A stretch of 64,000 nt of DNA from Sedimentisphaerales bacterium (GTDB lineage: Bacteria; Planctomycetota; Phycisphaerae; Sedimentisphaerales; Anaerobacaceae): contig JAFGLV010000034.1 in the NCBI GenBank assembly GCA_016927855.1, positions 1 to 64,000 of the forward strand. Direction: 5' to 3'. Below, one piece after another: positions 44,763-53,312 of the stretch (positions are counted from its first letter, which is position 1; each line of letters starts with the position of its first letter). The notes under the pieces were generated by a model. It was not told the origin of the DNA. It did no database searches and saw only the letters and a program-made list of their open reading frames with translations. A program made the translations under genes and the position numbers.

Positions 44763-46184
44763 TTAGTCGAACGACTTGATTCTCAGGTTCCTGAACCATA
44801 CCGGATTGCCGTGATATTGGAAACCGAGGTGCCCTTCGCGCGGCATGTCCTTGTAGGCGGTGGAGAACTTGTTCCGCTCTCCGTTGGGGTTCCGGCCGGC
44901 GACGCTCCACTGATCCAGGTCCATGTCGATGATGTCTTCGCCGTTGAGATTCACGTAGATCTTGTTGTCCAGGCAGGTGATGACGTAGTGGTTCCATTCG
45001 CCCACCGGCTTGCTCGCGTCCCTCGAAGGCGACAGGCAATCGTAGATCGCGCCGCACTGGCCGTGCCCGGTGCCGTCGGTGGTCGCGTGAATCTGGACCT
45101 CGATGGCGGTGTTGAGCCAGTTCTCGATGCTGTCGGTGCGAATGAAGACGCCGCTGTTGCCGCCCTCCGGGACCCTCCAATCGAGCTCGAGGACGAAGTT
45201 GCCGTACCGTTCTTTCGTCCAGATATCGCCGTGACCGACGGGAGTGAGAACGCCGTCGGCATCGAAGGCCCAGGCGTTGTCCTCCATCACCGCATTGCCC
45301 AGGTCCTTCTTGAAGATGTCGAGGTAAGAAACGTCGCTCAGTTCGGCGGCCGTCTTCTTGAAGAGCGCGACGCAGCCGGCAATCTCAGGCACGCTGTTGT
45401 CCCAGTTGTATTCGTATTCGATGGAGAAGACCCCTTCGAAGCCTTGACGATCCAACTCCGCCAGCACCTGCCGTGCCTTGCTGACACCGGTGCCCCAGAT
45501 GACGTCGTGCGCGCCGTGATTACCGAACTCGTTGAGGTCCTTGAAGTGGAGGCTGCGAATCCGGCCGGCGGCGCCGAGCTTCGTGATCGCTTCGAGCGGA
45601 TCGATTCCCGAGCGGGTCCAGTGGCCGGTGTCGGCGCAGGCGCCGATCAAGTTGCTGCGGCCTTCGCAGACCTTCAGCACCGTGTCGGGGTTCCAGTAGT
45701 GCGATGGATTCGGATGGTTGTGAATCGCGACGCCGATCTGGTATTCCTGGCACAGCTTGTCGATCAGCTCGAAGGCCTCCTCCGGCGGCTCCGAGACGAT
45801 GGTCTCGATCCCCATGTCCTTGGCGAAGTCGAACACCTTGCGGCACTCGGCTTCGTCGTTGGGCAGACCCACCACACCGTAGTTAACCAGCTTGAGACCG
45901 TTGCCCTTGAGCAGTTGCTTGAGCGCCTGCCTCCGTTCGGCCGGCATGTCGTGATTGAAAGCTCCGTTGCCGATCCCGGCGCCCAGGCGCTGGCCGGGGT
46001 AGGCTTCGATGTACTCCAGACCCAGCCCTTTGGTCTTGGCTACCGCCTCCTCAAAGCTGAACCGGTTGAAGCTGTACGCCTGCGTCCCCAGGCGCCATTG
46101 CGGCATGGGCTGACCACCGGCCGCGGTGGCGACACACGCACCGAAAGCAGCGAGGCATACAACCATCCACGTCATCTTGCTCAT
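44763..46184 (-). CDS. TIM-barrel isomerase fused to DUF1080 (3-keto-disaccharide hydrolase)
   Basis: A 473-residue exported fusion. A signal (MTWMVVCLAAFGACVATA) leads into an AP2Ec/xylose-isomerase-like barrel (about 30-280; LGTQAYSFNRFSFEEAV, IHNHPNPSHYWNP, IGACADTGHWTRSG, SLHFKDLNEFGNHGAHDVI, FSIEYEYNW). The barrel includes His/Glu/Asp positions that bind metal in this fold. A DUF1080/PF06439 sandwich follows (about 295-473; GDIWTKERYGNFVLELDWRV, NSGVFIRT, GAIYDCL, GEWNHYVITC, HLGFQYHG). Both modules act on 3-keto-glycosides in other bacteria. AGGAGAAGAACAG precedes the ATG. Confidence 0.83.
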   Translation of the reverse strand: MSKMTWMVVCLAAFGACVATAAGGQPMPQWRLGTQAYSFNRFSFEEAVAKTKGLGLEYIEAYPGQRLGAGIGNGAFNHDMPAERRQALKQLLKGNGLKLVNYGVVGLPNDEAECRKVFDFAKDMGIETIVSEPPEEAFELIDKLCQEYQIGVAIHNHPNPSHYWNPDTVLKVCEGRSNLIGACADTGHWTRSGIDPLEAITKLGAAGRIRSLHFKDLNEFGNHGAHDVIWGTGVSKARQVLAELDRQGFEGVFSIEYEYNWDNSVPEIAGCVALFKKTAAELSDVSYLDIFKKDLGNAVMEDNAWAFDADGVLTPVGHGDIWTKERYGNFVLELDWRVPEGGNSGVFIRTDSIENWLNTAIEVQIHATTDGTGHGQCGAIYDCLSPSRDASKPVGEWNHYVITCLDNKIYVNLNGEDIIDMDLDQWSVAGRNPNGERNKFSTAYKDMPREGHLGFQYHGNPVWFRNLRIKSFD

Positions 46185-46230
46185 CTGTTCTTCTCCTGCA
46201 TTCTCAAACCTGGGCTGTCCTCGCAGCCTG

Positions 46231-47556
46231 CTATACTGACCACCCTTCACGATATTCGCGCCGCAGCCACCGATTGGCTTCGGGCAGATTCGTCACTTTC
46301 ATCGCCGGTCCATCCCATTCGAGCTTCTGTCCCGCGCGCGCCGCGACGTTGCCCAGCAGAACCGCTTCGCTCATAGGGCCGGAGTAGTCGAAATTCGACA
46401 GCGGCTTGGACCCGCCTTTACAGGCACGAATCCACTCCTGGTAGTGCTCGCTGGCGCCGCGTCGCGAGCGTGGCAAGAACGGCTCCGGCGGTTTGAACCC
46501 GCGCATCCGCGATTCCGGAATTAGGCGCGGCCCGCCCATGTGAGGACAGAGAATCGTCCCCTTGTCGCCGTAGTAGAGGCCGCCTTCTCCAGGCAGGTCG
46601 CGCTCGGCCTCCAATTCGGGCGGTCGCGGCGGGCGGTTCTCGCCGTCATACCAGGTGACTGTTACCGCCGGCCGACCACCCCGCGCCGGAAACTCCCACG
46701 TCACGATCGTCTTTTCCGGATACGTCTCGTTATTGAACGGTCCCGGCTTGGCCTCGATGCTTGTCGGGTACTCCAAGTCCAACGCCCACCAGGCCGGGTC
46801 GAGAATGTGACAGGCCATATCGCCCAGCGTGCCCGTGCCGAAATCCCACCAGCGGCGCCAGTTGCCGGGCAGATAGGTCGGATGGTACGGTCGCTGCGGC
46901 GCCGGTCCCAGCCACAAGTCCCAGGCCAGCGTTTCTGGCACCGGCGGTGTCCCTTCGGGGCGTGTTCCACCTCCGTAGTCTTTATAGCTCCAGATATCGA
47001 CGTTACGGACCGTGCCGATGACACCTGACTTGATCATCTCGACGAGCATCTTCAGCTCGGTGGTCGCGTGGATCTGCGTGCCCATCTGGGTCATCACGCC
47101 CTGCTCGCGGGCCGCCTGCGTCAGACGGCGAACCTCGCTGACATCGTGACAGAGAGGCTTTTGGCAATAGACGTGCTTGCCCATCTTGGCCGCCGTCAGC
47201 GCCGCGACGAAATGAATGTGATCCGGCGTCGAAACCGTTACCGCGTCGATGTTGTTGGACTCGGCGTCGAGCATCTTGCGGAAGTCACGGTACTTCTTCG
47301 CTGCCGGATGGGCCCGGAATGTCCGAGCCGTGTGGTCGCTCCAATCCACGTCGCACAGCGCCACGATGTTCTCGGTGCTGACCTCGCCGACGTCGCTGGC
47401 GCCCATCCCGCCGACGCCGATGCAGGCAATGTTGAGCTTCTCGCTGGGTGGCACGTTGCCGGCACCGCCGAGCACATGTCGAGGGACGATCGTGACTGCC
47501 CCAAGCGCCGCAGCGCTGCCAAGGAAACGCCTTCTGGTGACCTTCATGTCCTTCAT
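46231..47556 (-). CDS. Tat-exported Gfo/Idh/MocA oxidoreductase, paralog 2
   Basis: A 441-residue enzyme of the large subtype shared with paralogs 3, 4, 5 and 7. The twin-arginine start is KVTRRRFLGSAAALG, then [11 protein letters not shown]. Nucleotide loop ACIGVGGMG near residue 45; YCQKPL has Gln where Glu is usual, with Lys133 kept; His250 lies in LGDMACHILDP. The subtype block APQRPYHPTYLPGNWRRWWD is near 219-238, and the end reads REYREGWSV. It lies 15 bases from paralog 3 and 46 bases before the TIM-DUF1080 fusion, so cotranscription is likely. Confidence 0.88.
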   Translation of the reverse strand: MKDMKVTRRRFLGSAAALGAVTIVPRHVLGGAGNVPPSEKLNIACIGVGGMGASDVGEVSTENIVALCDVDWSDHTARTFRAHPAAKKYRDFRKMLDAESNNIDAVTVSTPDHIHFVAALTAAKMGKHVYCQKPLCHDVSEVRRLTQAAREQGVMTQMGTQIHATTELKMLVEMIKSGVIGTVRNVDIWSYKDYGGGTRPEGTPPVPETLAWDLWLGPAPQRPYHPTYLPGNWRRWWDFGTGTLGDMACHILDPAWWALDLEYPTSIEAKPGPFNNETYPEKTIVTWEFPARGGRPAVTVTWYDGENRPPRPPELEAERDLPGEGGLYYGDKGTILCPHMGGPRLIPESRMRGFKPPEPFLPRSRRGASEHYQEWIRACKGGSKPLSNFDYSGPMSEAVLLGNVAARAGQKLEWDGPAMKVTNLPEANRWLRREYREGWSV

Positions 47557-47571
47557 CCTGAGCTCCGCTGA

Positions 47572-48939
47572 CTACAGTGTCCAATCTTCCCTGAAGACCG
47601 GATGGATGTATTGGTTGGCTTCGTCGCAGTTGGTAACCTTGAGGTTCTCCGGGTCCCACTCCAGTGGCGTATCTTTGAGGCGCATCGCCAGCACGCCCAG
47701 CAGGACCATCTCCGTCAACGGGCCGCCATAGTCGAACGTCGAGCTGGCCGGCTTGCCGGCCTTGCACGCGCGGACCCAGTCCTGTTCGTGCCCGGCCGAG
47801 CCACGCGGCACACGTGGCAGCGATGGGACCGGCCGCTGGTAGGCGCGCATCTTCGTTTCCGGGATGATCCGCACGCCGCCGGCGCCGTGTGAGCCGTGCA
47901 TGATCGTGCCGTTATCGCCGATCAGCAGCGCGCCGTTGCCCTCCAGCCGACGGCCGGGCTCCAGGTCTTTCGGCCAAGGCGGGAGCAATCGCCCATCGAA
48001 CCAAGTCAGCTTCACCGGCGGCATCTCGCCGCGCACCGGAAACTCGTAGCGGACGATCGACGCACGTGGATAGGTCTCGGCGGCCACCTCGGGATCGCAG
48101 TGCGTGGTGGTCGCTTCGACGCGCGTGGGATGGCCCAACTTCAGCGCGTAGAAGGCCGGGTCGAGGATGTGACAGCCCATGTCGCCCAGCGCACCGGTGC
48201 CGAAATCCCACCAGCCGCGCCACGTCGTCGGGCAGTAGATCGGATGGTACGGCCGATACCGCGCCGGTCCCAGCCACAAGTCCCAGTCCAGCGTGCTCGG
48301 CACGGGCGGCGTCTCTTTCGGCCGCGCCATGATGGGGAAGTCCGACCACGGATCGCCTCCGACCGGCCGGTCGCTCCAGGCGTAGACCTCGCGCACCGGA
48401 CCGATCGCGCCGTCCTGAATCCACTCGTAGAGGATCCGCATCTCGTCGGCGGAGCGGCCCTGGTTGCCCATCTGCGTCTGGACCTTCGCTTCGCGCGCCG
48501 CTTCGGTCAGGGCGCGGACCTCAGAGATCGAATGGGCCAGCGGCTTCTGGAGGTAGATGTGCTTGCGGCGCCGGATGCACTCCATGCCGATCACGGCGTG
48601 CGTGTGGTCGGGCGTCGCGATGATCACCGCGTCTATATTGCGGTCTTCCTTGTCGAGCATAACGCGGTAATCGCGATAGCGTTTTGCCTGCGGATGCTTC
48701 TGAAACGTCCCGGCCGCGTACTTGTCGTCCACATCGCACAGCGCCACGATGTTCTCGCTGGAACAGGCGTTGAGATTGCCGCCACCCATGCCGCCGATCC
48801 CGATGCCCGCGATGCTGAGTTTCTCGCTGGGAGGCCGGGCCCCTGCTCCGCCCAGCACGTGGCTGGGCACGACGGTGAAGGCAGCCGCCGTGCCGGCGGC
48901 GCCGCTGAGAAAGCTGCGTCTGTCGATTGTCCCGCTCAT
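47572..48939 (-). CDS. Tat-exported Gfo/Idh/MocA oxidoreductase, paralog 3
   Basis: A 455-residue paralog with signal IDRRSFLSGAAGTAAAF. SIAGIGIGGMGGGN is the nucleotide loop (42-55). YLQKPLAHS again has Gln before Lys132. His257 lies in LGDMGCHILDP. ARYRPYHPIYCPTTWRGWWD and the end VFREDWTL mark the subtype. Its ATG overlaps the stop of paralog 4 by four bases (ATGA), showing operon coupling. Lys-flanking Gln is shared with paralogs 2 and 7, a possible substrate-specificity difference from the EKP forms. Confidence 0.88.
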   Translation of the reverse strand: MSGTIDRRSFLSGAAGTAAAFTVVPSHVLGGAGARPPSEKLSIAGIGIGGMGGGNLNACSSENIVALCDVDDKYAAGTFQKHPQAKRYRDYRVMLDKEDRNIDAVIIATPDHTHAVIGMECIRRRKHIYLQKPLAHSISEVRALTEAAREAKVQTQMGNQGRSADEMRILYEWIQDGAIGPVREVYAWSDRPVGGDPWSDFPIMARPKETPPVPSTLDWDLWLGPARYRPYHPIYCPTTWRGWWDFGTGALGDMGCHILDPAFYALKLGHPTRVEATTTHCDPEVAAETYPRASIVRYEFPVRGEMPPVKLTWFDGRLLPPWPKDLEPGRRLEGNGALLIGDNGTIMHGSHGAGGVRIIPETKMRAYQRPVPSLPRVPRGSAGHEQDWVRACKAGKPASSTFDYGGPLTEMVLLGVLAMRLKDTPLEWDPENLKVTNCDEANQYIHPVFREDWTL

Positions 48940-50285
48940 AGCGCCCAGCCCTCGCGGTATTGCTTGGTCAAGTATTGATTCGCCTCAGGCATATTCCTGA
49001 ACTCGAACTTCTCGGCGTCCCAGAGCAGCTTCGTGCCGAGGAGCCTGTCCTTCAAGGCCGGACGAATCGCGATGTTGCCCAGCAGTACGACCTGCGCCAG
49101 CAGGCCGGCGTGGTCGGGGAAGTTCGAGCCGGCGGGCTTGCCACCTTTGCAGGCGATGACCCACTCCTCGTAGTGACCGGGCGAACGCTCCAGCGTCCGT
49201 GGCGGCCGGCCATACTCCCTCTGCCGCGCTTCGGGCAAGAGGCGACCATTGTAGATCTTGCCCTTGTCGCCGACGTAGAGCGCTCCGTTCGTATCCCACC
49301 GGCGCCCATCCGCCAACTCGGCCGGACGAGGCGGCTTCATGCCGCCGTCGTACCAGTGCAGCGTCACCGGCGCCAACTCGCCGCGCGCGGGAAACTCGTA
49401 TGTCACGCGCGACGCCACCGGGTACGTCTCATCGTTGACGAGTGTGCAGCAGGCATCGACGCTCGTCGGGTGGCCCAGCTTGAGCGCGCGGAAGACCGGG
49501 TCGAGGCTGTGGCAGCCGATGTCGCCCAGCGCGCCGGTACCGAAATCCCACCAGCCCCGCCAGACGAACGGGTTATACACACCTCGCACGTAGGGACGCA
49601 TCGGCGCCGGGCCTACCCAGAGGTCCCAATCGAGCGTATCGGGGATTGGATCTTCCCCCTTCGGCCGATCGACCCCTTGCGGCCAGTACCACTTATTGAT
49701 CCCGTTGAGCGGCCGGTCCGTCCAGATATGGACCTCACGAACCTGGCCGATCGCGCCGTCCCAAATCGTTTCGCAGAGCAGGCGGACCTCTGGGCCGGCC
49801 TGGCCCTGGTTGCCCATCTGGGTCGCGACGCCGGCCTCCCGGGCAGCATCCGCCAGCATCTTTGCCTCAAGCACCGTGTGCGTCAGCGGCTTCTCGCAGT
49901 AGACGTGCTTGCCGCGTTTGATCGCGGCCATGGAGATCGGTGCGTGCAGGTGGTCCGGCGTGGCAATCACCACACCGTCAATGCTCTTGTCCTCCTTGTC
50001 GAGCATCTCGCGAAAGTTCTTGTATCGCCTGGCGTTCGGGAACTGCTCGAACGTCCCGCGCGCGTGGCGCCAGTCCACGTCGCACAAAGCGACGACGTTC
50101 TGGCTGGCCAGACGGCCCAGATCGCTGCGGCCCTGGCCTCCGATGCCAATCCCGGCGATGTTGATCTTGTCGCTGGGCGCGGTATTTCCGGCCCCGCCCA
50201 GCACGTGGCGCGGCACGATCGTAAAGGCGGCAGCACTCGCGGCCGCTCCCATGAACTGGCGTCGAGAAATCGTCTTCTTTTTCAC
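48936..50285 (-). CDS. Tat-exported Gfo/Idh/MocA oxidoreductase, paralog 4
   Basis: A 449-residue paralog. The GTG at 50285, spaced six bases after AGGAGA, begins KKKTISRRQFMGAAAS, a Tat signal with strong n-region charge; a longer frame upstream has no better site. NIAGIGIGGQGRSD is the nucleotide loop, YCEKPLTHT gives Lys132, and LGDIGCHSLDP gives His259. The substrate-binding block differs from paralog 2 (APMRPYVRGVYNPFVWRGWW), and two extra inserts (NGINKWYWPQGVDRPKGED) extend the C-terminal domain. The end is KQYREGWAL. Confidence 0.88.
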   Translation of the reverse strand: MKKKTISRRQFMGAAASAAAFTIVPRHVLGGAGNTAPSDKINIAGIGIGGQGRSDLGRLASQNVVALCDVDWRHARGTFEQFPNARRYKNFREMLDKEDKSIDGVVIATPDHLHAPISMAAIKRGKHVYCEKPLTHTVLEAKMLADAAREAGVATQMGNQGQAGPEVRLLCETIWDGAIGQVREVHIWTDRPLNGINKWYWPQGVDRPKGEDPIPDTLDWDLWVGPAPMRPYVRGVYNPFVWRGWWDFGTGALGDIGCHSLDPVFRALKLGHPTSVDACCTLVNDETYPVASRVTYEFPARGELAPVTLHWYDGGMKPPRPAELADGRRWDTNGALYVGDKGKIYNGRLLPEARQREYGRPPRTLERSPGHYEEWVIACKGGKPAGSNFPDHAGLLAQVVLLGNIAIRPALKDRLLGTKLLWDAEKFEFRNMPEANQYLTKQYREGWAL

Positions 50286-50348
50286 GGCATTTCTCCTCAA
50301 GAGCAAGATTGCGCCACGGACAGTTGTGTTACAGCATCGCCGGCGCCG

Positions 50349-51728
50349 CTACAGGATCCAGCCGGCTCGATAGTCACGACGAAGGTATTTGTTGGCTTCA
50401 GGCAGATTGGTGATTCGCATGTTGGGCCCGTCATAGGCGAGCTTGAGCCCTTTCTCCTGCAATTCGAGACTCATCCGGACCGCGATATTGCCCAGCAGGA
50501 CCATTTCCGTCAGGGGACCGGCGTAATCGAAGTTCGACCCGGCGGGCTTGTCTCCTTTGCAGGCGGCTACCCACTCGGCGTGGTGACCCATCGAACGCGG
50601 GATGCTTCTTTCGGGTCGGCGGTAGTCGCGCATGCGCGATTCAGGGATCAGCCTGGGGTTGTTCCCATAGCTGCCACAGGTGAGCTTGCCTTTCTCACCG
50701 ACGAAGATCACGCCTCCCAGCTTGTCGCCCATGTGCCGGCCGTCCTCAAGCTCGTCCGGCCTCTCGGGCATGAGTCCTCCATCGTACCAGGTCAGTTCCA
50801 GCGGAGGCATGTCGCCGCGAGCGCCGAAGGTGTACCGCACGATCGACGCTTGCGGATAGCTTTCCGTGTTGAAGGTCTTGTCCCAGGTGACCGTCGGGAC
50901 GAAGATCGAACAGCTTGCCTCGACCGTCTCCGGCGCGCCGAGCTTGAGCGCCCAGAAAACGGGATCGAGGTTGTGGCAGCCCATGTCGCCGAGCCCGCCG
51001 GTGCCGAAATCCCACCAGGCACGCCAGAACATCGGCAGGTATGAGGGATGATAAGGTCGCCACGGAGCAGGACCGAGCCACCAGTCCCAGTCGAGCGTGT
51101 CAGGGACGGGTGGCGTCTCGGCCGGGCGCGTCAGGCCCTGCGGCCAGACCGGATGCGTCGACCATGCATGCACCTCGCGGACAGGACCGATGGCACCGTC
51201 CCAAATCCATTCGCAGATAAGGCGGATGCCTTCGCCGGAATGGCCCTGGTTGCCCATCTGCGTTGCCACGCCGGCTTCGCGCGCGGCTCCGGCAATGCGC
51301 CGCGCCTCATCCATCGAATGGGTCAGTGGCTTCTCGCAGAAGACGTGCTTGCCCATCTTGATGGCCATCATCGACGCGACAGCATGCGTGTGGTCTGGCG
51401 TCGCGACCACCACCGCGTCAATGTTCTTGCCTTCCTTCTCCAGCATCACGCGGAAATCAGAGTATCGCCGGGCACCGGGATGCTTCTTGAACGTCTCAGC
51501 CGCCTGGCGACGATCCACGTCGCACAGAGCCACGATATTCTCGCTGCTGACAGCCAGAAGGTCGGTTGCTCCCTGACCACCAACGCCGATGCCGGCGATG
51601 TTGAGCTTTTCGCTGGGTGGAACATCGCCCGGGCCGCCGAGCACATGGCGCGGCACGATCGTGAACGCGGCGGCTCCGGCAGCGGCCGTCACAAAAGCTC
51701 GTCGGGAAATTGGCTGCGTGTTGACCAT
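50349..51728 (-). CDS. Tat-exported Gfo/Idh/MocA oxidoreductase, paralog 5
   Basis: A 459-residue paralog. PISRRAFVTAAAGAAAF is the Tat signal; LNIAGIGVGGQGATD the nucleotide loop; FCEKPLTHS gives Lys133; LGDMGCHNLDPVFW gives His252. APWRPYHPSYLPMFWRAWWD is close to paralog 2. The C-terminal domain carries an extra segment (SCSIFVPTVTWDKTFNTES) compared with paralog 3. Its ATG at 51728 follows AGGGAGCGC. The 101-base gap upstream holds one copy of the dispersed repeat (51796-51816). Confidence 0.88.
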   Translation of the reverse strand: MVNTQPISRRAFVTAAAGAAAFTIVPRHVLGGPGDVPPSEKLNIAGIGVGGQGATDLLAVSSENIVALCDVDRRQAAETFKKHPGARRYSDFRVMLEKEGKNIDAVVVATPDHTHAVASMMAIKMGKHVFCEKPLTHSMDEARRIAGAAREAGVATQMGNQGHSGEGIRLICEWIWDGAIGPVREVHAWSTHPVWPQGLTRPAETPPVPDTLDWDWWLGPAPWRPYHPSYLPMFWRAWWDFGTGGLGDMGCHNLDPVFWALKLGAPETVEASCSIFVPTVTWDKTFNTESYPQASIVRYTFGARGDMPPLELTWYDGGLMPERPDELEDGRHMGDKLGGVIFVGEKGKLTCGSYGNNPRLIPESRMRDYRRPERSIPRSMGHHAEWVAACKGDKPAGSNFDYAGPLTEMVLLGNIAVRMSLELQEKGLKLAYDGPNMRITNLPEANKYLRRDYRAGWIL

Positions 51729-51795
51729 GCCGCGCTCCCTGTCGTCCAGTAGAAACCTATAGGGTGTGCCCCGCACGCCGTCCCCCTTCGCACGC

Positions 51796-51816
51796 GGTGG
51801 GCAAGGCCCACCCTAC
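51796..51816. repeat. dispersed 21-base repeat, third copy
   Basis: GGTGGGCAAGGCCCACCCTA and a final C match the unit at 31543-31564 (and, inverted, 31420-31441) apart from a few bases. It lies in the short gap between paralogs 5 and 6 and is itself partly palindromic. Confidence 0.65.
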
Positions 51817-51829
51817 AGGGTCATCGGCT

Positions 51830-53260
51830 CTACACGTTCATTTGCAGCGGACCCCAGCCGTCGCGAGGCTCGCGCCAGGCCAGGTCGTTGATCTTCGGAT
51901 CGCTGACGATCTTCCCGGCCTCATCAAGCTCGAGCTTCTTGCCGGCGCGGGCGCAAAGGTTGCCGAGCTGGATGTTGGCGGTCATGGGACCGGAGTAGCT
52001 GAAGTTCGACTGGCTGAACTCGCGCGGTTTCTCGCCCTTACAGGCCATGATGAACTCCTCGTGATGTCCGGGAGACGGTTCGAGCACTTGTTCGGGCCGG
52101 CCGAACTCTACGCGCCGCGCATTGGGGATCAGCCTTGGGCTGTTCCAGTAATCGCCTTCGACCAGCATCTTTCCCTTCGTGCCGATGATCAGGTTTCCCG
52201 TTCTCGGCAGTCTGACATTGTCAACCGCGAGCTCTTCAGGGGTCTCCGGCATGAAGGGCGTTCCATCCGCTTTGTTGCCTTCGTACCAGTACGTCGTGAA
52301 CCCGGGTCGGTCGTTCTTAGCGCGATAGGTGCTCCTGACCACCATCCCGGCCGGCCACTGATCCCCGACGGTACCGTTCATGACGATCGGCTCAGCGGTG
52401 GCGGCATAGCCGCAATCCATGATCGCATAGATGCCGTCCGTGGTGTGACAGGCCATGTCGCCCAGCGCTCCGGACCCGAAATCGACGAAGCCACGCCAAT
52501 TGAAGGGGTGATAGGGACCGCGCTGATTCCTGTTTCTGCCGCCTCTCCGGCCACTGTCACCGCCCTCGTCCTTGGGACCGGCATAGGGCCGCATCGGTGC
52601 CGGGCCGATCCATGCCTCCCAGTCCAGGGTCTCGGGAACCGGACTGGTCCAATCCGGACGACCACCCCCCTGAGGCCAGATCGGACGGTTCGTCCAGGTG
52701 TGAAACTCCTGAATATCACCGATCGCGCCGGCCTTGATATATGCGTACGCCGCTCTCCATCCATTGTCGGCGTGACCCTGGTTGCCCATCTGGGTGACGA
52801 CCTTGGGGTTCTTGGCATAGGCGGCTGCGAGCAGTTGGGCCTCGCGCACCGACCACGTCAGCGGCTTCTCGGTGTAGCAGTGGATGCCCATGGAGACCGC
52901 GGTCATCGTCGGCGCGAAATGGCTGTGATCCGGCACCGCCACGAAGACCACATCGATTTCCTTGCCGTGGTTTTCGAAGACCTTCCGCCAATCCGTATAC
53001 CCTGTTGCCTGCTCCCACCCTTCCTTGCCTTGGACACCGTTCCAACGGGTCTTGTCAATCTCTGCGAAGGCGATGCACTGAAGGCCGGCATTGTGACACC
53101 AGCCCGTGTGAGACCCCGCTTGTCCGCCCGCACCGATGAATCCCACCTGGAGCTTCTCGTTGAGCCCCTGGGCGCGGATCAGGCGCGGAAAGCCCAGAGA
53201 GCAGGCCGCGCCGGCGGCAACGGTGCCTTTGATGAATTGACGACGTGTGATGTTCGACAT
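51830..53260 (-). CDS. Tat-exported Gfo/Idh/MocA oxidoreductase, paralog 6 (divergent)
   Basis: A 476-residue member that is further from the others. NITRRQFIKGTVAAGAAC is the signal; VGFIGAGGQAGSH the nucleotide loop; YTEKPLTWS gives Lys132 (EKP intact); LGDMACHTTDGIYA gives His272. It has an extra basic, Gly-rich insert of about 22 residues (DEGGDSGRRGGRNRNQRG) between APMRPY and HPFNWRG, exactly at the substrate-facing block. The end (LAWREPRDGWGPLQMNV) deviates from the REGW pattern. AAGGAG lies nine bases before the ATG. Confidence 0.88.
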   Translation of the reverse strand: MSNITRRQFIKGTVAAGAACSLGFPRLIRAQGLNEKLQVGFIGAGGQAGSHTGWCHNAGLQCIAFAEIDKTRWNGVQGKEGWEQATGYTDWRKVFENHGKEIDVVFVAVPDHSHFAPTMTAVSMGIHCYTEKPLTWSVREAQLLAAAYAKNPKVVTQMGNQGHADNGWRAAYAYIKAGAIGDIQEFHTWTNRPIWPQGGGRPDWTSPVPETLDWEAWIGPAPMRPYAGPKDEGGDSGRRGGRNRNQRGPYHPFNWRGFVDFGSGALGDMACHTTDGIYAIMDCGYAATAEPIVMNGTVGDQWPAGMVVRSTYRAKNDRPGFTTYWYEGNKADGTPFMPETPEELAVDNVRLPRTGNLIIGTKGKMLVEGDYWNSPRLIPNARRVEFGRPEQVLEPSPGHHEEFIMACKGEKPREFSQSNFSYSGPMTANIQLGNLCARAGKKLELDEAGKIVSDPKINDLAWREPRDGWGPLQMNV

Positions 53261-53312
53261 GAGCTCGGCTCCTTTACTTCAAGTCTATGAACAATTCGAT
53301 CGAGCATATCCT

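Noticed and set aside
48960-51044. A 694-codon plus-strand frame opposite paralogs 4 and 5
   Set aside because: It is an antisense shadow of two clearly conserved oxidoreductases in GC-rich sequence; it lacks a ribosome-binding site and any known domain. The same holds for the large antisense frames at 18119-20062, 23792-25639, 42629-44683, 53529-54842, 55400-57094 and 59274-60683.
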